From Stagnimonas aquatica (lineage in GTDB: Bacteria > Pseudomonadota > Gammaproteobacteria > Nevskiales > Nevskiaceae), in the NCBI RefSeq assembly GCF_003730135.1, contig NZ_RJVO01000001.1, positions 954,001 through 1,018,000 of the forward strand: 64,000 bases of DNA, given 5' to 3'. Positions 47,228-56,324 of the stretch are shown here, piece after piece. Every line of letters starts with the position of its first letter. Position 1 is the stretch's first letter. Below the pieces are notes generated by a model. The model saw only the letters and a program-made list of their open reading frames with translations. It did no database searches and was not told the DNA's origin. Position numbers and translations under genes: made by a program.

Positions 47228-48373
47228 TCAGGGCGCGACCGGGACCGGCTGAGCGGCCGCCGGCGTCTCGCCAGCCGCAGCCGGTGGCGGCGGCGCGATG
47301 ATGTTGAACTCGACGCGGCGGTTGGCCTCGCGTCCTTCCGGGGTGTCGTTGCTCGCCACCGGATTGGCCTTGCCCAGACCCTTGGAGCTGAGCCGCTCGG
47401 CGGCGATGCCCTTGCTGACCAGATAGTTCAGCGCCGCCGCCGCGCGCGCCGCCGACAGCTTGAGGTTGTAGGCCTCGGCGCCGACGCTGTCGGAGTAGCC
47501 GACGATCTCGGCCTTCAGCTCGCTCTGCGAGCCGAGGAACTTCACCGCGTCGTCGAGCAGTCGCTGACCGTTGAGCTGCAGGCGGGCGGAGTCGAAGTCG
47601 AAGCTGACGTCGCGCAGTACCGTGAGAGTCTGGCTTTCCACCACGCAGCCGCGGCCATCCACCTTGGCGCCAGCCAGCGTGCCCGGGCAGTGGTCGTGAT
47701 CGTCGGCAATGCCGTCGCCATCGCTGTCCACGACGGGCACCGGCACCTCGCGGATCACCACTTTTTCGACGGTGACCGGCACTTCCTTCACGGTTTGCTT
47801 CTCGGGGCCGAGCGCGATTTCCAGGCCCAGGTGCAGCCGGTAGTCGAGGTAGCCGTCCTGGAAGCTGTCGTGCACCAGCCGGGCGTCGCCACGGCCGCGC
47901 AACCAGCGCAGGCTGCCGATGCGGGCAACCAGGCCGACGCCCGCCTCGGCCTCGAAGGCGCCGCCGTCTTCGACGTCCGGCACCACATCGTTGTAGGCGT
48001 AGCCGATGCCGGCGAGCACGAAGGGCGTCAGCTGCTCGCGGTTGCCAAAGGCGTATTGGAGGTCGGCACCCAGGGTGGACTGGTAGAAGTCGGTGCCGCG
48101 ACCGGGGCCGGTTTCCAGGGTGCTGTAGTCGAAGCGGCCTTCCAGCCACCAGCGTCCTGTGTCAGATAGCGGATAGCCGAAACCGGCCTGCAGGCCGGTG
48201 CCGCGATCCTCGGTGCCGCGACCGCTGTCCGGCTTGCTGTAGGAGCCGGTCACGAATAGATGCGGGCGATTGCCCTCGGCGCCCAGCACCGTTTCGGTGG
48301 TTTCCTGCGCCTGCGCGGCGCCCAGGCTGAAAAAGGCGGCCGCCGCCGCGACCAGCAACTTCCTGTTGTTCAT
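47228..48373 (-). CDS. OmpA-like outer-membrane protein with TSP3-type linker
   Basis: 381 residues from the ATG at 48373. A signal peptide ([19 protein letters not shown]) leads to an N-terminal 8-stranded barrel (about 25-205), a linker with one calcium-binding repeat ([29 protein letters not shown]) and a C-terminal OmpA domain (about 250-360: [55 protein letters not shown]). The OmpA domain binds peptidoglycan, and the barrel anchors the protein in the outer membrane. It is first gene of a probable pair with the TSP3 lipoprotein. A Pro/Ala-rich tail follows the OmpA domain. Confidence 0.93.
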   Translation of the reverse strand: MNNRKLLVAAAAAFFSLGAAQAQETTETVLGAEGNRPHLFVTGSYSKPDSGRGTEDRGTGLQAGFGYPLSDTGRWWLEGRFDYSTLETGPGRGTDFYQSTLGADLQYAFGNREQLTPFVLAGIGYAYNDVVPDVEDGGAFEAEAGVGLVARIGSLRWLRGRGDARLVHDSFQDGYLDYRLHLGLEIALGPEKQTVKEVPVTVEKVVIREVPVPVVDSDGDGIADDHDHCPGTLAGAKVDGRGCVVESQTLTVLRDVSFDFDSARLQLNGQRLLDDAVKFLGSQSELKAEIVGYSDSVGAEAYNLKLSAARAAAALNYLVSKGIAAERLSSKGLGKANPVASNDTPEGREANRRVEFNIIAPPPPAAAGETPAAAQPVPVAP

Positions 48374-48540
48374 GTCGACCTTCCCCGTCGTACTGCACTC
48401 ACTGCCCGCCCTGTCCGCACCGTTCGTTGACGGTGCCGATGTCCTGCCAGGGCGCTCCGGGGCCGACAGTAGGCGGATTCCCACAGGCCGGCAATATGAC
48501 CAAAGTCTCATGATGCGGGCGCGGCCGGCGGCGGCGGCCG

Positions 48541-48975
48541 TCAACTCAGCAGAAAGCTCACCGGGCCGTCATTGACCAGCGCGACTTTCATGTCGGCACC
48601 GAACACGCCGCTCTGGGTCGTCGGCAGCCGCGCGCGACAGGCCGCCAGCAGCTGCTCGAACAGCGCGCGTGCGCGTTCCGGCGGCGCGGCGCTGGTGAAG
48701 CTGGCGCGGCTGCCGCTGCGGGTGTCGGCGGCGAGGGTGAACTGCGGTACCAGGATCAGTCCGCCGCCGATATCGAGCAGGCTGCGGTTCATCTTGCCGT
48801 CGGCATCGGCGAACAGCCGGTAGTCGAGCAGGCGTTGGGCCAGACGCGGTGCCTGGCGGTCATCGTCGTCGCGGGCGACGCCGACCAGCACCAGCAGTCC
48901 CTGGTCGATGCGCGCCACCACCTCGCCGTTCACGCGCACGCTGGCGCAGCTCACCCTTTGCAGCAGGCCAATCAT
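48541..48975 (-). CDS. dtd: D-aminoacyl-tRNA deacylase
   Basis: 144 residues, the normal length. Motifs LVPQFTLAAD (SQFTL-type) and VNDGPVSFLL (NxGP[VM]T-type) form the active-site cleft of DTD. The N-terminus MIGLLQRVSCASVRVNGEVV is typical. The enzyme removes D-amino acids mis-charged onto tRNA. It diverges from the LpxL-like acyltransferase gene with 41 bp between starts. Confidence 0.96.
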   Translation of the reverse strand: MIGLLQRVSCASVRVNGEVVARIDQGLLVLVGVARDDDDRQAPRLAQRLLDYRLFADADGKMNRSLLDIGGGLILVPQFTLAADTRSGSRASFTSAAPPERARALFEQLLAACRARLPTTQSGVFGADMKVALVNDGPVSFLLS

Positions 48976-49016
48976 CCGCGAGTCTCCAAGTTGTTCCGCG
49001 CTTCTAGAATGTCTGC

Positions 49017-49895
49017 ATGAGTGACTGCAAGAAAGCCGCCGTGCGTTGTCTGCTGCGCGGCCTGGGTTCCCTGCCGCTGCCGCTGATCCACGTTCTGGCG
49101 GCGCTGTCGAGCCTGCTCCTGCTGGTGCTGCCCAACCGTTTGCAGCAGGTCAGCGGGCAGCAGCTGCGCTACTGCCTGCCGGAGCTGGGCTGGGCGCGTC
49201 GGCGGAGCCTGGTTGTCGCCAGCCTGGGGCATTCGATGATGGCGGCGCTGGAAGCCCCGGCGATCTGGTTTGGCCCCGAACGCCGGCTGCGCCGCTGGCT
49301 GCGCGCGCCCGAAGCGGCCGCGCAATTGGCGAGCTTACGGGCGCAGGGACGCGGCGTGATCCTGCTCTGCCCGCACTGGGGCGCCTGGGAGCTGGCCGGC
49401 CTGTTCTGCGCCGCCCAGGGGCCGATGACCTCGCTCTACAAGCCGCAGAAAGGGCTGATGGAGGCGCTGATCCTGGAAGGCCGCTCGCGCCTGGGTGCGC
49501 AGCTGGTGCCGACCAGTCCCGCCGGGGTGAAGCAGCTGCTCTCGGCGCTCAAGCGCGGCGGGATGGTCGGCATCCTGCCCGACCACGACCCGCCCGAGGG
49601 CAGTGGCGTCTACGCGCCGCTGTTCGGTCATCCCGCCCACACCATGGAGCTGGTCAGCAAGCTGGCGGCACGGACCGGCGCGCCGGTCTGGTTCTGCCTC
49701 GCCGAGCGCCGGCCGCTGCGCGGTTTTCGCATCGGTCTGCAGGCGGCGCCCGTCGCCGTGGCCGATCCGCAGCAGGGGCCGGCGGCGCTCAATGCCGGGG
49801 TGGAAGCAGTGATCCGCGCCGCGCCCGGCCAGTACTGGTGGAGCTATCCGCGCTACCGGCGCCGCCCGCCCGGCAGCCCCGATCCCTATGCCTGA
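49017..49895 (+). CDS. LpxL/HtrB-family lysophospholipid or lipid A acyltransferase
   Basis: 292 residues. One N-terminal membrane helix (LPLIHVLAALSSLLLLVLP) is followed by the acyltransferase motif HWGAWE (His120, Glu125, H-x4-E), then SLYKPQKG, GGMVGILPDHDP and GQYWWSYPRYRRRP. Family members add secondary acyl chains to lipid A from acyl-ACP at the inner membrane. The short leader carries no clear ribosome binding site. Another acyl-transfer role cannot be excluded. The 160 bp after the gene contain a weak hairpin but no convincing terminator. Confidence 0.92.
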   Translation: MSDCKKAAVRCLLRGLGSLPLPLIHVLAALSSLLLLVLPNRLQQVSGQQLRYCLPELGWARRRSLVVASLGHSMMAALEAPAIWFGPERRLRRWLRAPEAAAQLASLRAQGRGVILLCPHWGAWELAGLFCAAQGPMTSLYKPQKGLMEALILEGRSRLGAQLVPTSPAGVKQLLSALKRGGMVGILPDHDPPEGSGVYAPLFGHPAHTMELVSKLAARTGAPVWFCLAERRPLRGFRIGLQAAPVAVADPQQGPAALNAGVEAVIRAAPGQYWWSYPRYRRRPPGSPDPYA

Positions 49896-50056
49896 AGGCC
49901 GACTTGAGTCAGGATTGACGCCCGCTTGAGCCGGGCGGCCGCAAACCAGAAAAATCCGCCCCGACCACGGGAACTCGCGCCCAGACCCTCCGGTCGGAGC
50001 GCCCGAGACACCCCGTAGCATCCGCAGCAACCCACTCCTAAATACCTAGAGAAGAC

Positions 50057-50995
50057 ATGGAGCACGACATCCTCATCGAGGCGCGCGGGCTGACCCGCCG
50101 CTACGGCCCCAACGTGGCCGTCGAGAGTATCGACCTGACGCTAAGGCGTGGCGAGATCCTCGGCCTGCTCGGCCCCAACGGCGCCGGCAAATCCACCACC
50201 ATGAAGATGCTCACCGGCAATCTCGCGCCCACCGGCGGCACGGTGAAGATCAATGGCATCGACCTCGCCGCCGATCCCAAGGGCGCCAAGCGCTCGATCG
50301 GCTATCTGCCCGAGCAGCCGCCGGTGCATCCGGAGCTGACCGTCGACGAATACCTGGGCTTCGCCGCCGCGCTGCACGGTGTCGCCAAGAAGGACCGCGC
50401 CGCCGCGCTGCAACGTGCCAAGCAGGCCTGCGGGCTGACCGAGGTCAGCCGTCGCTTGATCGGCAATCTCTCCAAGGGCTACCAGCAGCGTGTCGGTCTG
50501 GCACAGGCGATCATCCACCGGCCGCCGGTGATCATCCTCGACGAGCCGACCGTGGGCCTGGACCCGATCCAGATCCGCGAGATCCGCAGCCTGATCGCGA
50601 CGCTGGCCAAGGAGCACAGCGTGATCCTGTCCAGCCACATCCTCCCGGAGATCCAGGCGGTGTGCTCGCGGGTACTGATCGTCAACCGTGGCCGGGTGGT
50701 GTTCCACGAGTCGCTGGCCAAACTGGCCAGCGAAGCGATCCCCAGCTACTACGTGCAGTTCAGCCGCCCGCCCGAGCATCTGGAGCTGCCCGGCGTGTCG
50801 GCGATCAGCGCGCTCGGCGAAGGCCGCTACCGCATCGAGAGCGACCCCAGCTTCGACCCGCGCGAAGCGCTGGTGGAGCGCAGCGTCGCCAACGGCTGGG
50901 GCCTGCTGGAACTGCGCCGCCAGACCCGCAGCCTGGAAGAAATCTTCGTCTCGCTCACCTCGGGCGAGGCCAATGAACTGAGGAAAGCCGCATGA
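50057..50995 (+). CDS. ABC transporter ATP-binding protein (GldA-like)
   Basis: 312 residues. Walker A GPNGAGKST (about 39-47), signature LSKGYQQRVGLAQAI and Walker B VIILDEPTVGLDPIQ are complete. The stretch ELTVDEYLGFAAALHGV is typical of the GldA/NosF-like ABC-2 branch. The C-terminal extension (about 230-312) ends with LEEIFVSLTSGEA. It is the first gene of a GldA-GldF-GldG-DUF4340 operon found in many non-gliding proteobacteria; the cargo is unknown. Its stop overlaps the permease start by 4 bp. Confidence 0.95.
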   Translation: MEHDILIEARGLTRRYGPNVAVESIDLTLRRGEILGLLGPNGAGKSTTMKMLTGNLAPTGGTVKINGIDLAADPKGAKRSIGYLPEQPPVHPELTVDEYLGFAAALHGVAKKDRAAALQRAKQACGLTEVSRRLIGNLSKGYQQRVGLAQAIIHRPPVIILDEPTVGLDPIQIREIRSLIATLAKEHSVILSSHILPEIQAVCSRVLIVNRGRVVFHESLAKLASEAIPSYYVQFSRPPEHLELPGVSAISALGEGRYRIESDPSFDPREALVERSVANGWGLLELRRQTRSLEEIFVSLTSGEANELRKAA

Positions 50996-51735
50996 GCCCG
51001 GTGTTTGCCATCGCGCGCCACGAGGCGCGCCGCATCTTCGTTTCGCCGCTGGCCTGGACGGTGCTGGCGGTGCTGCAGTTCATCCTCGGCATGGTGTTCT
51101 TCCTGACCCTGGCGCAGATCGCCGCCGAGCCGGGCATGCTCAACGAGCAGGCCGGTGTCGCCGACTACATCGGCGGTTCGCTGTACGGCTTTTCTTCGAT
51201 TCTGCTGCTGCTGATCATCCCGCTGCTGACCATGCGGCTGTTCGCCGAAGACAAGAAGTCCGGCAGCCTCACCCTGCTGACCAGCGCGCCGGCCTCGATC
51301 ACCGAGATCGTGCTCGGCAAGTACCTCGGCCTCTGCGTGTTCTTCCTGGCCGCGCTGGCGCTGATGGCGGCGATGCCGCTGTCGCTCTTGGGGGGTACCG
51401 ACCTCGACCTCGGCCGCATCGCCGCCGGCCTCCTGGGCGTGTTCCTGCTGATGCTGGCCTTCGGTGCGGCGGGGCTGTTCATGTCCACCCTCACCCGCGA
51501 GCCGGTGATCGCGGCAGTGGGCGGCTTCGGCCTGCTGCTGGTGGTCTGGCTGCTGGAGGCGATGGCCTACAACGGCAATGCCTTCTCCGAACTGTTCCGC
51601 CAGCTCTCGCTGATCGGTCACTTCGAAAAGCTGCGGCGCGGCGTGTTCAGCACCGCCGATCTTGCCTACTACACGCTGTTCATCGTCCTGTTCCTGTGGC
51701 TGTCGGTGCAGCGCCTGGACCTCGAACGCAACTGA
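50992..51735 (+). CDS. ABC-2 type transporter permease (GldF-like)
   Basis: 247 residues with six membrane helices. It starts MSPVFAIARHEARRIFVSPLAW, followed by WTVLAVLQFILGMVFF, FSSILLLLIIPLLTMRLFAEDKKSGSLTLLTSAP (family hallmark) and later helices. It would form the membrane channel with the ATPase encoded just upstream (overlap ATGA). It is followed by the GldG-like gene after 13 bp. Confidence 0.93.
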   Translation: MSPVFAIARHEARRIFVSPLAWTVLAVLQFILGMVFFLTLAQIAAEPGMLNEQAGVADYIGGSLYGFSSILLLLIIPLLTMRLFAEDKKSGSLTLLTSAPASITEIVLGKYLGLCVFFLAALALMAAMPLSLLGGTDLDLGRIAAGLLGVFLLMLAFGAAGLFMSTLTREPVIAAVGGFGLLLVVWLLEAMAYNGNAFSELFRQLSLIGHFEKLRRGVFSTADLAYYTLFIVLFLWLSVQRLDLERN

Positions 51736-51748
51736 CCCGAAACCGAAC

Positions 51749-53137
51749 ATGAAAAAGACCAACCTCCGCATCCAGCAGGCGGTTTCGGCGCTGCTGATGC
51801 TTGCCCTCATCGGCCTCGCCGGCTGGCTGTCGACCCAGTACAAGCTGGAGTTCGACTGGACCGCCAACCAGCGCAATACCCTTACCGCCGCCTCACTCAA
51901 GCAGCTCGGCAACATGAAGGAGCCGGTGAAGGTGCTGGCCTTCGCCACCAGCGGCGCCGAAAGCCGCGCCGAGATCGAGCAGTTCTTCGCGCGCTACATC
52001 AAGGCCAAGCCGGATCTGAGCATCGACTACATCGACCCGATCAAGAACCCGGCCAAGGTGCGCGAGTACAACATCAGCAACGTCGGCGATCTGGTGATCG
52101 AATACCAGGGCCGCCGCGAGACGGTGCGCGCCGGCGAGATGAACGAGACGACGGTGACCCCGGCACTGCAGCGCCTGAGCTTCGCCGAAGAGCGCTGGCT
52201 GGTCTTCCTCCAGGGTCACGGCGAGCACGATGCCGCCGAGCCGGGTGCCTCCGGTTATGGCCAGTTCGTGCAGGCCCTGCACGACAACGGCCTGAAGACC
52301 CAGCCGCTCAACCTCGCCACCAGCCCACGGGTGCCGGACGATGCCGCCGCGCTGGTGGTGGCCGGCCCGACCTCGGCGCTGACCGAGGGCGAGACCCAGA
52401 TCCTGGTTGATTACGTGAAGCACGGCGGCAACCTGCTGTGGCTGTCCGACCCCGACAGTCCGCCGCCGCCGCCCGCGCTGGCACAGCTCCTCGGCGTGCG
52501 CTTCGACAAGGGCACCGCGATCTTCCCGGAGTTCGCGGCCCTGGGCGGCGACCCGAGCATGTTCCTCACCGCCAGCTATCCGCGCACGCCGGTCACCGGC
52601 GAGCTGCGCGAGAACACCGCCTTCCCGCTGATCCGTTCGCTCAGCAGCGATCCGGCGGCCAAGCCGGAACCGGCCTGGAAATCGCAGCCCTTCCTGCAAT
52701 CCTCGCCGGAGGCCTGGCTGGAAACCGGCCCGCTTTCGGGCGAGGTCGGTTTTGATGCCGACAAGGGCGATGTCCAGGGTCCGCTGACGCTGGGCCTGCT
52801 GCTCAACCGCAGCCTGCCGGTCGAGAAGGCGGCGGATGCGGCGGCGGACGCCAAGCCGGCGGAAAAACCGCAGCGCATTGCCCTGGTCGGCGACTCCGAC
52901 TTCCTCAGCAATGCCTTCATCGGCCAGCTCGGCAACGCCAAGCTCGGCCTCAACCTGGCGCGTTGGTTGGCCAGCCGCGACGACCAGCTCGACATCACCG
53001 TCCCGGCCGCGCGCGACCAGTCGCTGAATCTCTCGCCGCTGGCCGCCGTGCTGATCCAGTTCGGCTTCCTGCTGCTGCTGCCGCTGGCGCTGCTGGCGAT
53101 TGGCCTGGGCCGCTGGCTGTCGCGTCGCCGCCGCTAG
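51749..53137 (+). CDS. GldG-like periplasmic auxiliary ABC component (ABC_transp_aux)
   Basis: 462 residues from the ATG at 51749. An N-terminal helix (AVSALLMLALIGLAGWLSTQ) anchors a large periplasmic domain: FDWTANQRNTLTAASLKQLGNMKEPVKVLAFA, IDYIDPIKNPAKVREYNI, GGNLLWLSDPD and ALVGDSDFLSNAFIGQLGN, typical of ABC_transp_aux. A second helix (LIQFGFLLLLPLALLAIGLGRWL) ends the protein. It forms a complex with the two upstream genes' products. Confidence 0.92.
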   Translation: MKKTNLRIQQAVSALLMLALIGLAGWLSTQYKLEFDWTANQRNTLTAASLKQLGNMKEPVKVLAFATSGAESRAEIEQFFARYIKAKPDLSIDYIDPIKNPAKVREYNISNVGDLVIEYQGRRETVRAGEMNETTVTPALQRLSFAEERWLVFLQGHGEHDAAEPGASGYGQFVQALHDNGLKTQPLNLATSPRVPDDAAALVVAGPTSALTEGETQILVDYVKHGGNLLWLSDPDSPPPPPALAQLLGVRFDKGTAIFPEFAALGGDPSMFLTASYPRTPVTGELRENTAFPLIRSLSSDPAAKPEPAWKSQPFLQSSPEAWLETGPLSGEVGFDADKGDVQGPLTLGLLLNRSLPVEKAADAAADAKPAEKPQRIALVGDSDFLSNAFIGQLGNAKLGLNLARWLASRDDQLDITVPAARDQSLNLSPLAAVLIQFGFLLLLPLALLAIGLGRWLSRRRR

Positions 53138-53231
53138 CGAGCCCGGGATCGCAGGGGCGGCCAGTGGCCGCCCCTGTTACCGCGAGAACAGGCGGGGCTG
53201 AAGCGCCGCCCTGGAGCCCATGGAGAAACCG

Positions 53232-54110
53232 ATGAACCGCAACACGCTCAACCTCGGTCTGGCCGTGCTAGTCGCCGCCCTGGCCGGCGGCGCCTGGTAC
53301 GCGCAGAAGCAGAAAGACGCCGCCAAGCCGACGCTCACCGGCATCGCCGCCGAGGGGCTGTCCAGCGCCAGCGTGCAATGGCCGGACGCGCCGGAGATCA
53401 AGCTGGTGAAGCAGGGCGGCCAGTGGCAGCTGAGTGCGCCGGTCAGCGCCCGCGCTGACCGCTTCGAGGTGCTCAACTTCAGCAATCTCGCCACCACCGA
53501 GGTGAAGGAAACCCTCAGCCCCGAGGGCCTGGACCTTAAGCAGCTGGGCCTGGACCCGCCCGAGCGGGTGCTGACGCTCAATGACCAGCGCATCGAGTTC
53601 GGCGCCACCGACCCGATCGAATCGCGTCGTTACGTGAAGCTGGGCGACAAGGTGATGCTGATCGACGACCCGGTCAGCGCTGCCTTCGACCGCGACTATC
53701 AGGATCTGGTCGCCAAGGAGCTGTTCGCCGCCGACGAGGAGCTGGTCGGTATCGCGCTGCCGAGCCTGAGCCTGCGCAAGGGCGAAGACGGCAACTGGCA
53801 GGCCGAGCCGGCTTCGGCCGCTGCGACGCCGGCGGCGCTGGCGAAGCTGGCCGAGGGCTGGAAAGCCGCCAGCGCGATGTGGAACGAGGCCGGCGGCGAG
53901 GAGCCGCAGGGGCAGCGCCTGCGCTTCACGCTCAAGGACGGCGCGCAGCGCGAATTCGTGCTGGTGGGGACCGAGCCGCAATTCTCCCTGTACTCACCCA
54001 CCGCCAAGGTTCGCTATCAACTGTCCAAGGCGCTGGCCGACGAGCTGTTGCAGCTGCCGAAGCCAGCTGAACCGCCCGTCGGGAAGTCCCCGGAGGCCCC
54101 TAAATCCTGA
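53232..54110 (+). CDS. DUF4340 domain protein, membrane-anchored
   Basis: 292 residues from the ATG at 53232, which has GGAGAAACC ahead; an ATG four codons upstream is also possible. A membrane helix (LNLGLAVLVAALAGGAWYAQ) precedes the DUF4340 region: QLSAPVSARADRFEVLNFSNLATTEVKETLS, LGLDPPERVLTLNDQRIEFG, RRYVKLGDKVMLIDD. DUF4340 proteins regularly follow GldA/F/G-like ABC genes and probably form part of the same complex. A low-complexity Pro/Lys tail follows. Confidence 0.9.
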   Translation: MNRNTLNLGLAVLVAALAGGAWYAQKQKDAAKPTLTGIAAEGLSSASVQWPDAPEIKLVKQGGQWQLSAPVSARADRFEVLNFSNLATTEVKETLSPEGLDLKQLGLDPPERVLTLNDQRIEFGATDPIESRRYVKLGDKVMLIDDPVSAAFDRDYQDLVAKELFAADEELVGIALPSLSLRKGEDGNWQAEPASAAATPAALAKLAEGWKAASAMWNEAGGEEPQGQRLRFTLKDGAQREFVLVGTEPQFSLYSPTAKVRYQLSKALADELLQLPKPAEPPVGKSPEAPKS

Positions 54111-54196
54111 TGAATATTTCACCGATGGCGCAGTAGAATTCGCGGCCGCCGGCAGGAATAGTAGTTTTTACGTGGTCGGCCCTAGGCCGAGCGCGC

Positions 54197-55465
54197 ATGA
54201 AGATTCTTCTGGTTGATCACAGTCCGGACGAGCGGCAGGCGATACGCCAACTGCTGGAAGACGACTGTGCCCTGCAGGAGGTCGATACCGGCGCCGAGGG
54301 TCTGAATCGCGTCGAGTTCGACACCGATTGCGTGCTGGTGGAATACGCCCTGCCGGACCTCAGCGGGGTCGAGTTTCTGGTGCAGCTGCGCAGCCAGGGC
54401 CTGGACGTGCCGGTGGTGCTGCTGAGCCGCGATGCGGGTTCGGATGTCGCCGCCCGCGCCCGCCAGTGCGGCGCCGACGAGGTTCTGGTCCGGAGCGAGA
54501 TCAACGCCGACAGCCTGCGCCGCAGCATCCGCGGCGCGGTCAACCGCCGCGCGCTGGAAAGCAATCTGCGTCGCGAGCAGGCGCGACCCGAGCTGATCTA
54601 CCGGCTGATCGACGAGAGCGAGGATTTGTTCTTCGCGCTCGGCCGGCACGGCGAGATCGTCGAGGCCAACCTCGCCACCGAGCGTGCGCTGGGCTTCAGC
54701 AAGCAGGAGCTGCTCGGTAGTCAGCTCAGCAACCATCCGCTGTTCGACCGGGTCGCCGGGCGCCTGCTCGACCGCCTGCGCAGCGCCAATCTCAACGAGT
54801 CGCTGCGGCTGGAAGGCGAGCTGATCCAGGCCGACGGCCGGCCGGCACCGACCGAGATCAACGTCATGCGCGTGCGGGTCAGCGGCGAGGACTTCCTGGT
54901 GGCGGTGGCCCGCAACATCAGCGAGCGCAAGGCGCTGGAAGAGCACCTGCGGCGCCTGAGCCTCAACGATGCGCTCACCGGCGTCGCCAACCGCCGCGCC
55001 TTCGAGGCGCGGCTGGCCGACGAGTGGCGGCGCGCCGGCCGCTCCGGCTGCCCGCTGGCCTTGCTGCTGATCGACATCGACCACTTCAAGGCCTACAACG
55101 ACACCCTCGGCCATCCCGCCGGCGATGCCTGCCTGCGCAGCGTCGCGGCGCGGCTGAATGCCGCCATGCGGCGCCCGGAAGATCTGCTGGCCCGCTACGG
55201 CGGCGAGGAGTTCGCGGTGCTGCTGCCGGCTACCGACACGGCGGGTGCGATGACCTTTGCCCAGCATCTACAGGACAGCCTGCGCAAGGCGGCGCTGCCG
55301 CATCCGGCCTCGCCCAGCGGCGCGCTGGTGTCGATCAGCATTGGCGCGGCGACTACCGAGCAGTTCCTGGAGCGCTCGCCGAGCACCTTGGTGGCGGCTG
55401 CCGATGTCGCCCTCTACGAGGCCAAGGCCGCCGGCCGCGACTGCCTGCGTTTCCGCGCTGCGTGA
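54197..55465 (+). CDS. Receiver-PAS-GGDEF diguanylate cyclase with Glu at the phosphoacceptor site
   Basis: 422 residues. The receiver-like domain (1-115) keeps Asp7, but the phosphoacceptor site reads VLVEYALPDLSG with Glu49 instead of Asp, and the conserved Lys is Arg (VLVRSEIN). Such Asp-to-Glu changes often mimic phosphorylation. A PAS domain (about 130-245) follows (ALGRHGEIVEANLATERALGFSKQELLG). The GGDEF domain (about 255-420) has LIDIDHFKAYNDTLGHPAGD, GGEEF and an I-site RPED just upstream, so it should make c-di-GMP with product inhibition. It stands alone between the ABC operon and the convergent SDR gene. Confidence 0.92.
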   Translation: MKILLVDHSPDERQAIRQLLEDDCALQEVDTGAEGLNRVEFDTDCVLVEYALPDLSGVEFLVQLRSQGLDVPVVLLSRDAGSDVAARARQCGADEVLVRSEINADSLRRSIRGAVNRRALESNLRREQARPELIYRLIDESEDLFFALGRHGEIVEANLATERALGFSKQELLGSQLSNHPLFDRVAGRLLDRLRSANLNESLRLEGELIQADGRPAPTEINVMRVRVSGEDFLVAVARNISERKALEEHLRRLSLNDALTGVANRRAFEARLADEWRRAGRSGCPLALLLIDIDHFKAYNDTLGHPAGDACLRSVAARLNAAMRRPEDLLARYGGEEFAVLLPATDTAGAMTFAQHLQDSLRKAALPHPASPSGALVSISIGAATTEQFLERSPSTLVAAADVALYEAKAAGRDCLRFRAA

Positions 55466-55475
55466 ACGCCCTGGG

Positions 55476-56282
55476 CTAGGACTTCTTCCGGCCCCACTTG
55501 GCGGTGGTCTTCTGCATCATCCGGAAGAAAGTCTGCGGCGAGGCACGCTTGACCAGTGCCTGCACGCGGGTGTCCTTGTGGGTGAGCACCAGGAACTGAC
55601 GCTTATCCACCGCGCTGGCGATCTGCGCCGCGACGTCGTCGGCGGTGATCCCGGACTTCTTCATGAACTTGTGCACCATCGCCACCGTGCCCGGCTGGGT
55701 GACCCGCGCGGCGTTCATCAGATTGGTCGGGAAGAATGCCGGGCAGACCACCGACACGCCGATGCCGAACGGCGCCAGCTCGTGCAGCAGGGTTTCCGAC
55801 AGCGAGATCACGCCGGCCTTGGCGACGTTGTAGGAGGCCATCGCCGGCGGATTGGCGATGCCGGCGAAGCTGGCGATGTTCACCACATAGCCGGACTTCT
55901 GCGCCTTGAACAGCGGGGCAAACGTCTTGCAGCCGCGCACCACGCCCAGCAGGTTGATGTTGAGCACCCAGTCCCAGTCGCTCAGCGGGGCTTCCTCGAT
56001 GCTGCCGGCAGTGGCGACGCCGGCGTTGTTGACCAAGAGGTCCAGTCCGCCCCACTCGCTCTGCAGGCGCTCGCGGGCGGCGACGAAGTCTTCCTCGCGG
56101 GTGACATCGAGCGCGAAGGCGAGGCCGGAGCCACCCTCCTTCTCGACGTGGGCGAGGGTCTCGGCGACGCTGGCGGCGTCACGGTCGGTACAGGCCACGC
56201 GCGCGCCCCGGGCGGCGTAGTGGAGGGCGATGGCGCGGCCGAGGCCGGACCCGGCGCCGGTGACGAGGATTCGTAGGCTCAT
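55476..56282 (-). CDS. Short-chain dehydrogenase/reductase
   Basis: 268 residues from the ATG at 56282. Cofactor motif GAGSGLG, then NNAG (in LLVNNAGVATAG) and catalytic Ser/Tyr/Lys in IASFAGIANPPAMASYNVAK. The C-terminal part (HKFMKKSGITADDVAAQIASAVDKRQFLVLTH) is typical of a subgroup acting on lipids or sterol-like substrates. It is 42 bp downstream of the acyl-ACP desaturase gene on the same strand and probably belongs to the same transcript; the substrate is unknown. Confidence 0.9.
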   Translation of the reverse strand: MSLRILVTGAGSGLGRAIALHYAARGARVACTDRDAASVAETLAHVEKEGGSGLAFALDVTREEDFVAARERLQSEWGGLDLLVNNAGVATAGSIEEAPLSDWDWVLNINLLGVVRGCKTFAPLFKAQKSGYVVNIASFAGIANPPAMASYNVAKAGVISLSETLLHELAPFGIGVSVVCPAFFPTNLMNAARVTQPGTVAMVHKFMKKSGITADDVAAQIASAVDKRQFLVLTHKDTRVQALVKRASPQTFFRMMQKTTAKWGRKKS

Positions 56283-56324
56283 GGCCGCATCATCGGTGCC
56301 GTTGCCGGCCGCGCGCAAGCGGCT

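Noticed and set aside
49920-49936. Hairpin GCCCG-CTTGAGC-CGGGC after the acyltransferase gene as a terminator.
   Set aside because: The stem is only 5 bp and no U-tract follows.
54133-54152. GAATTCGCGGCCGC, which looks like an EcoRI-NotI cloning junction.
   Set aside because: Flanking sequence continues as normal intergenic DNA of the same genome without vector sequence; a chance occurrence in G+C-rich DNA is the simpler explanation.
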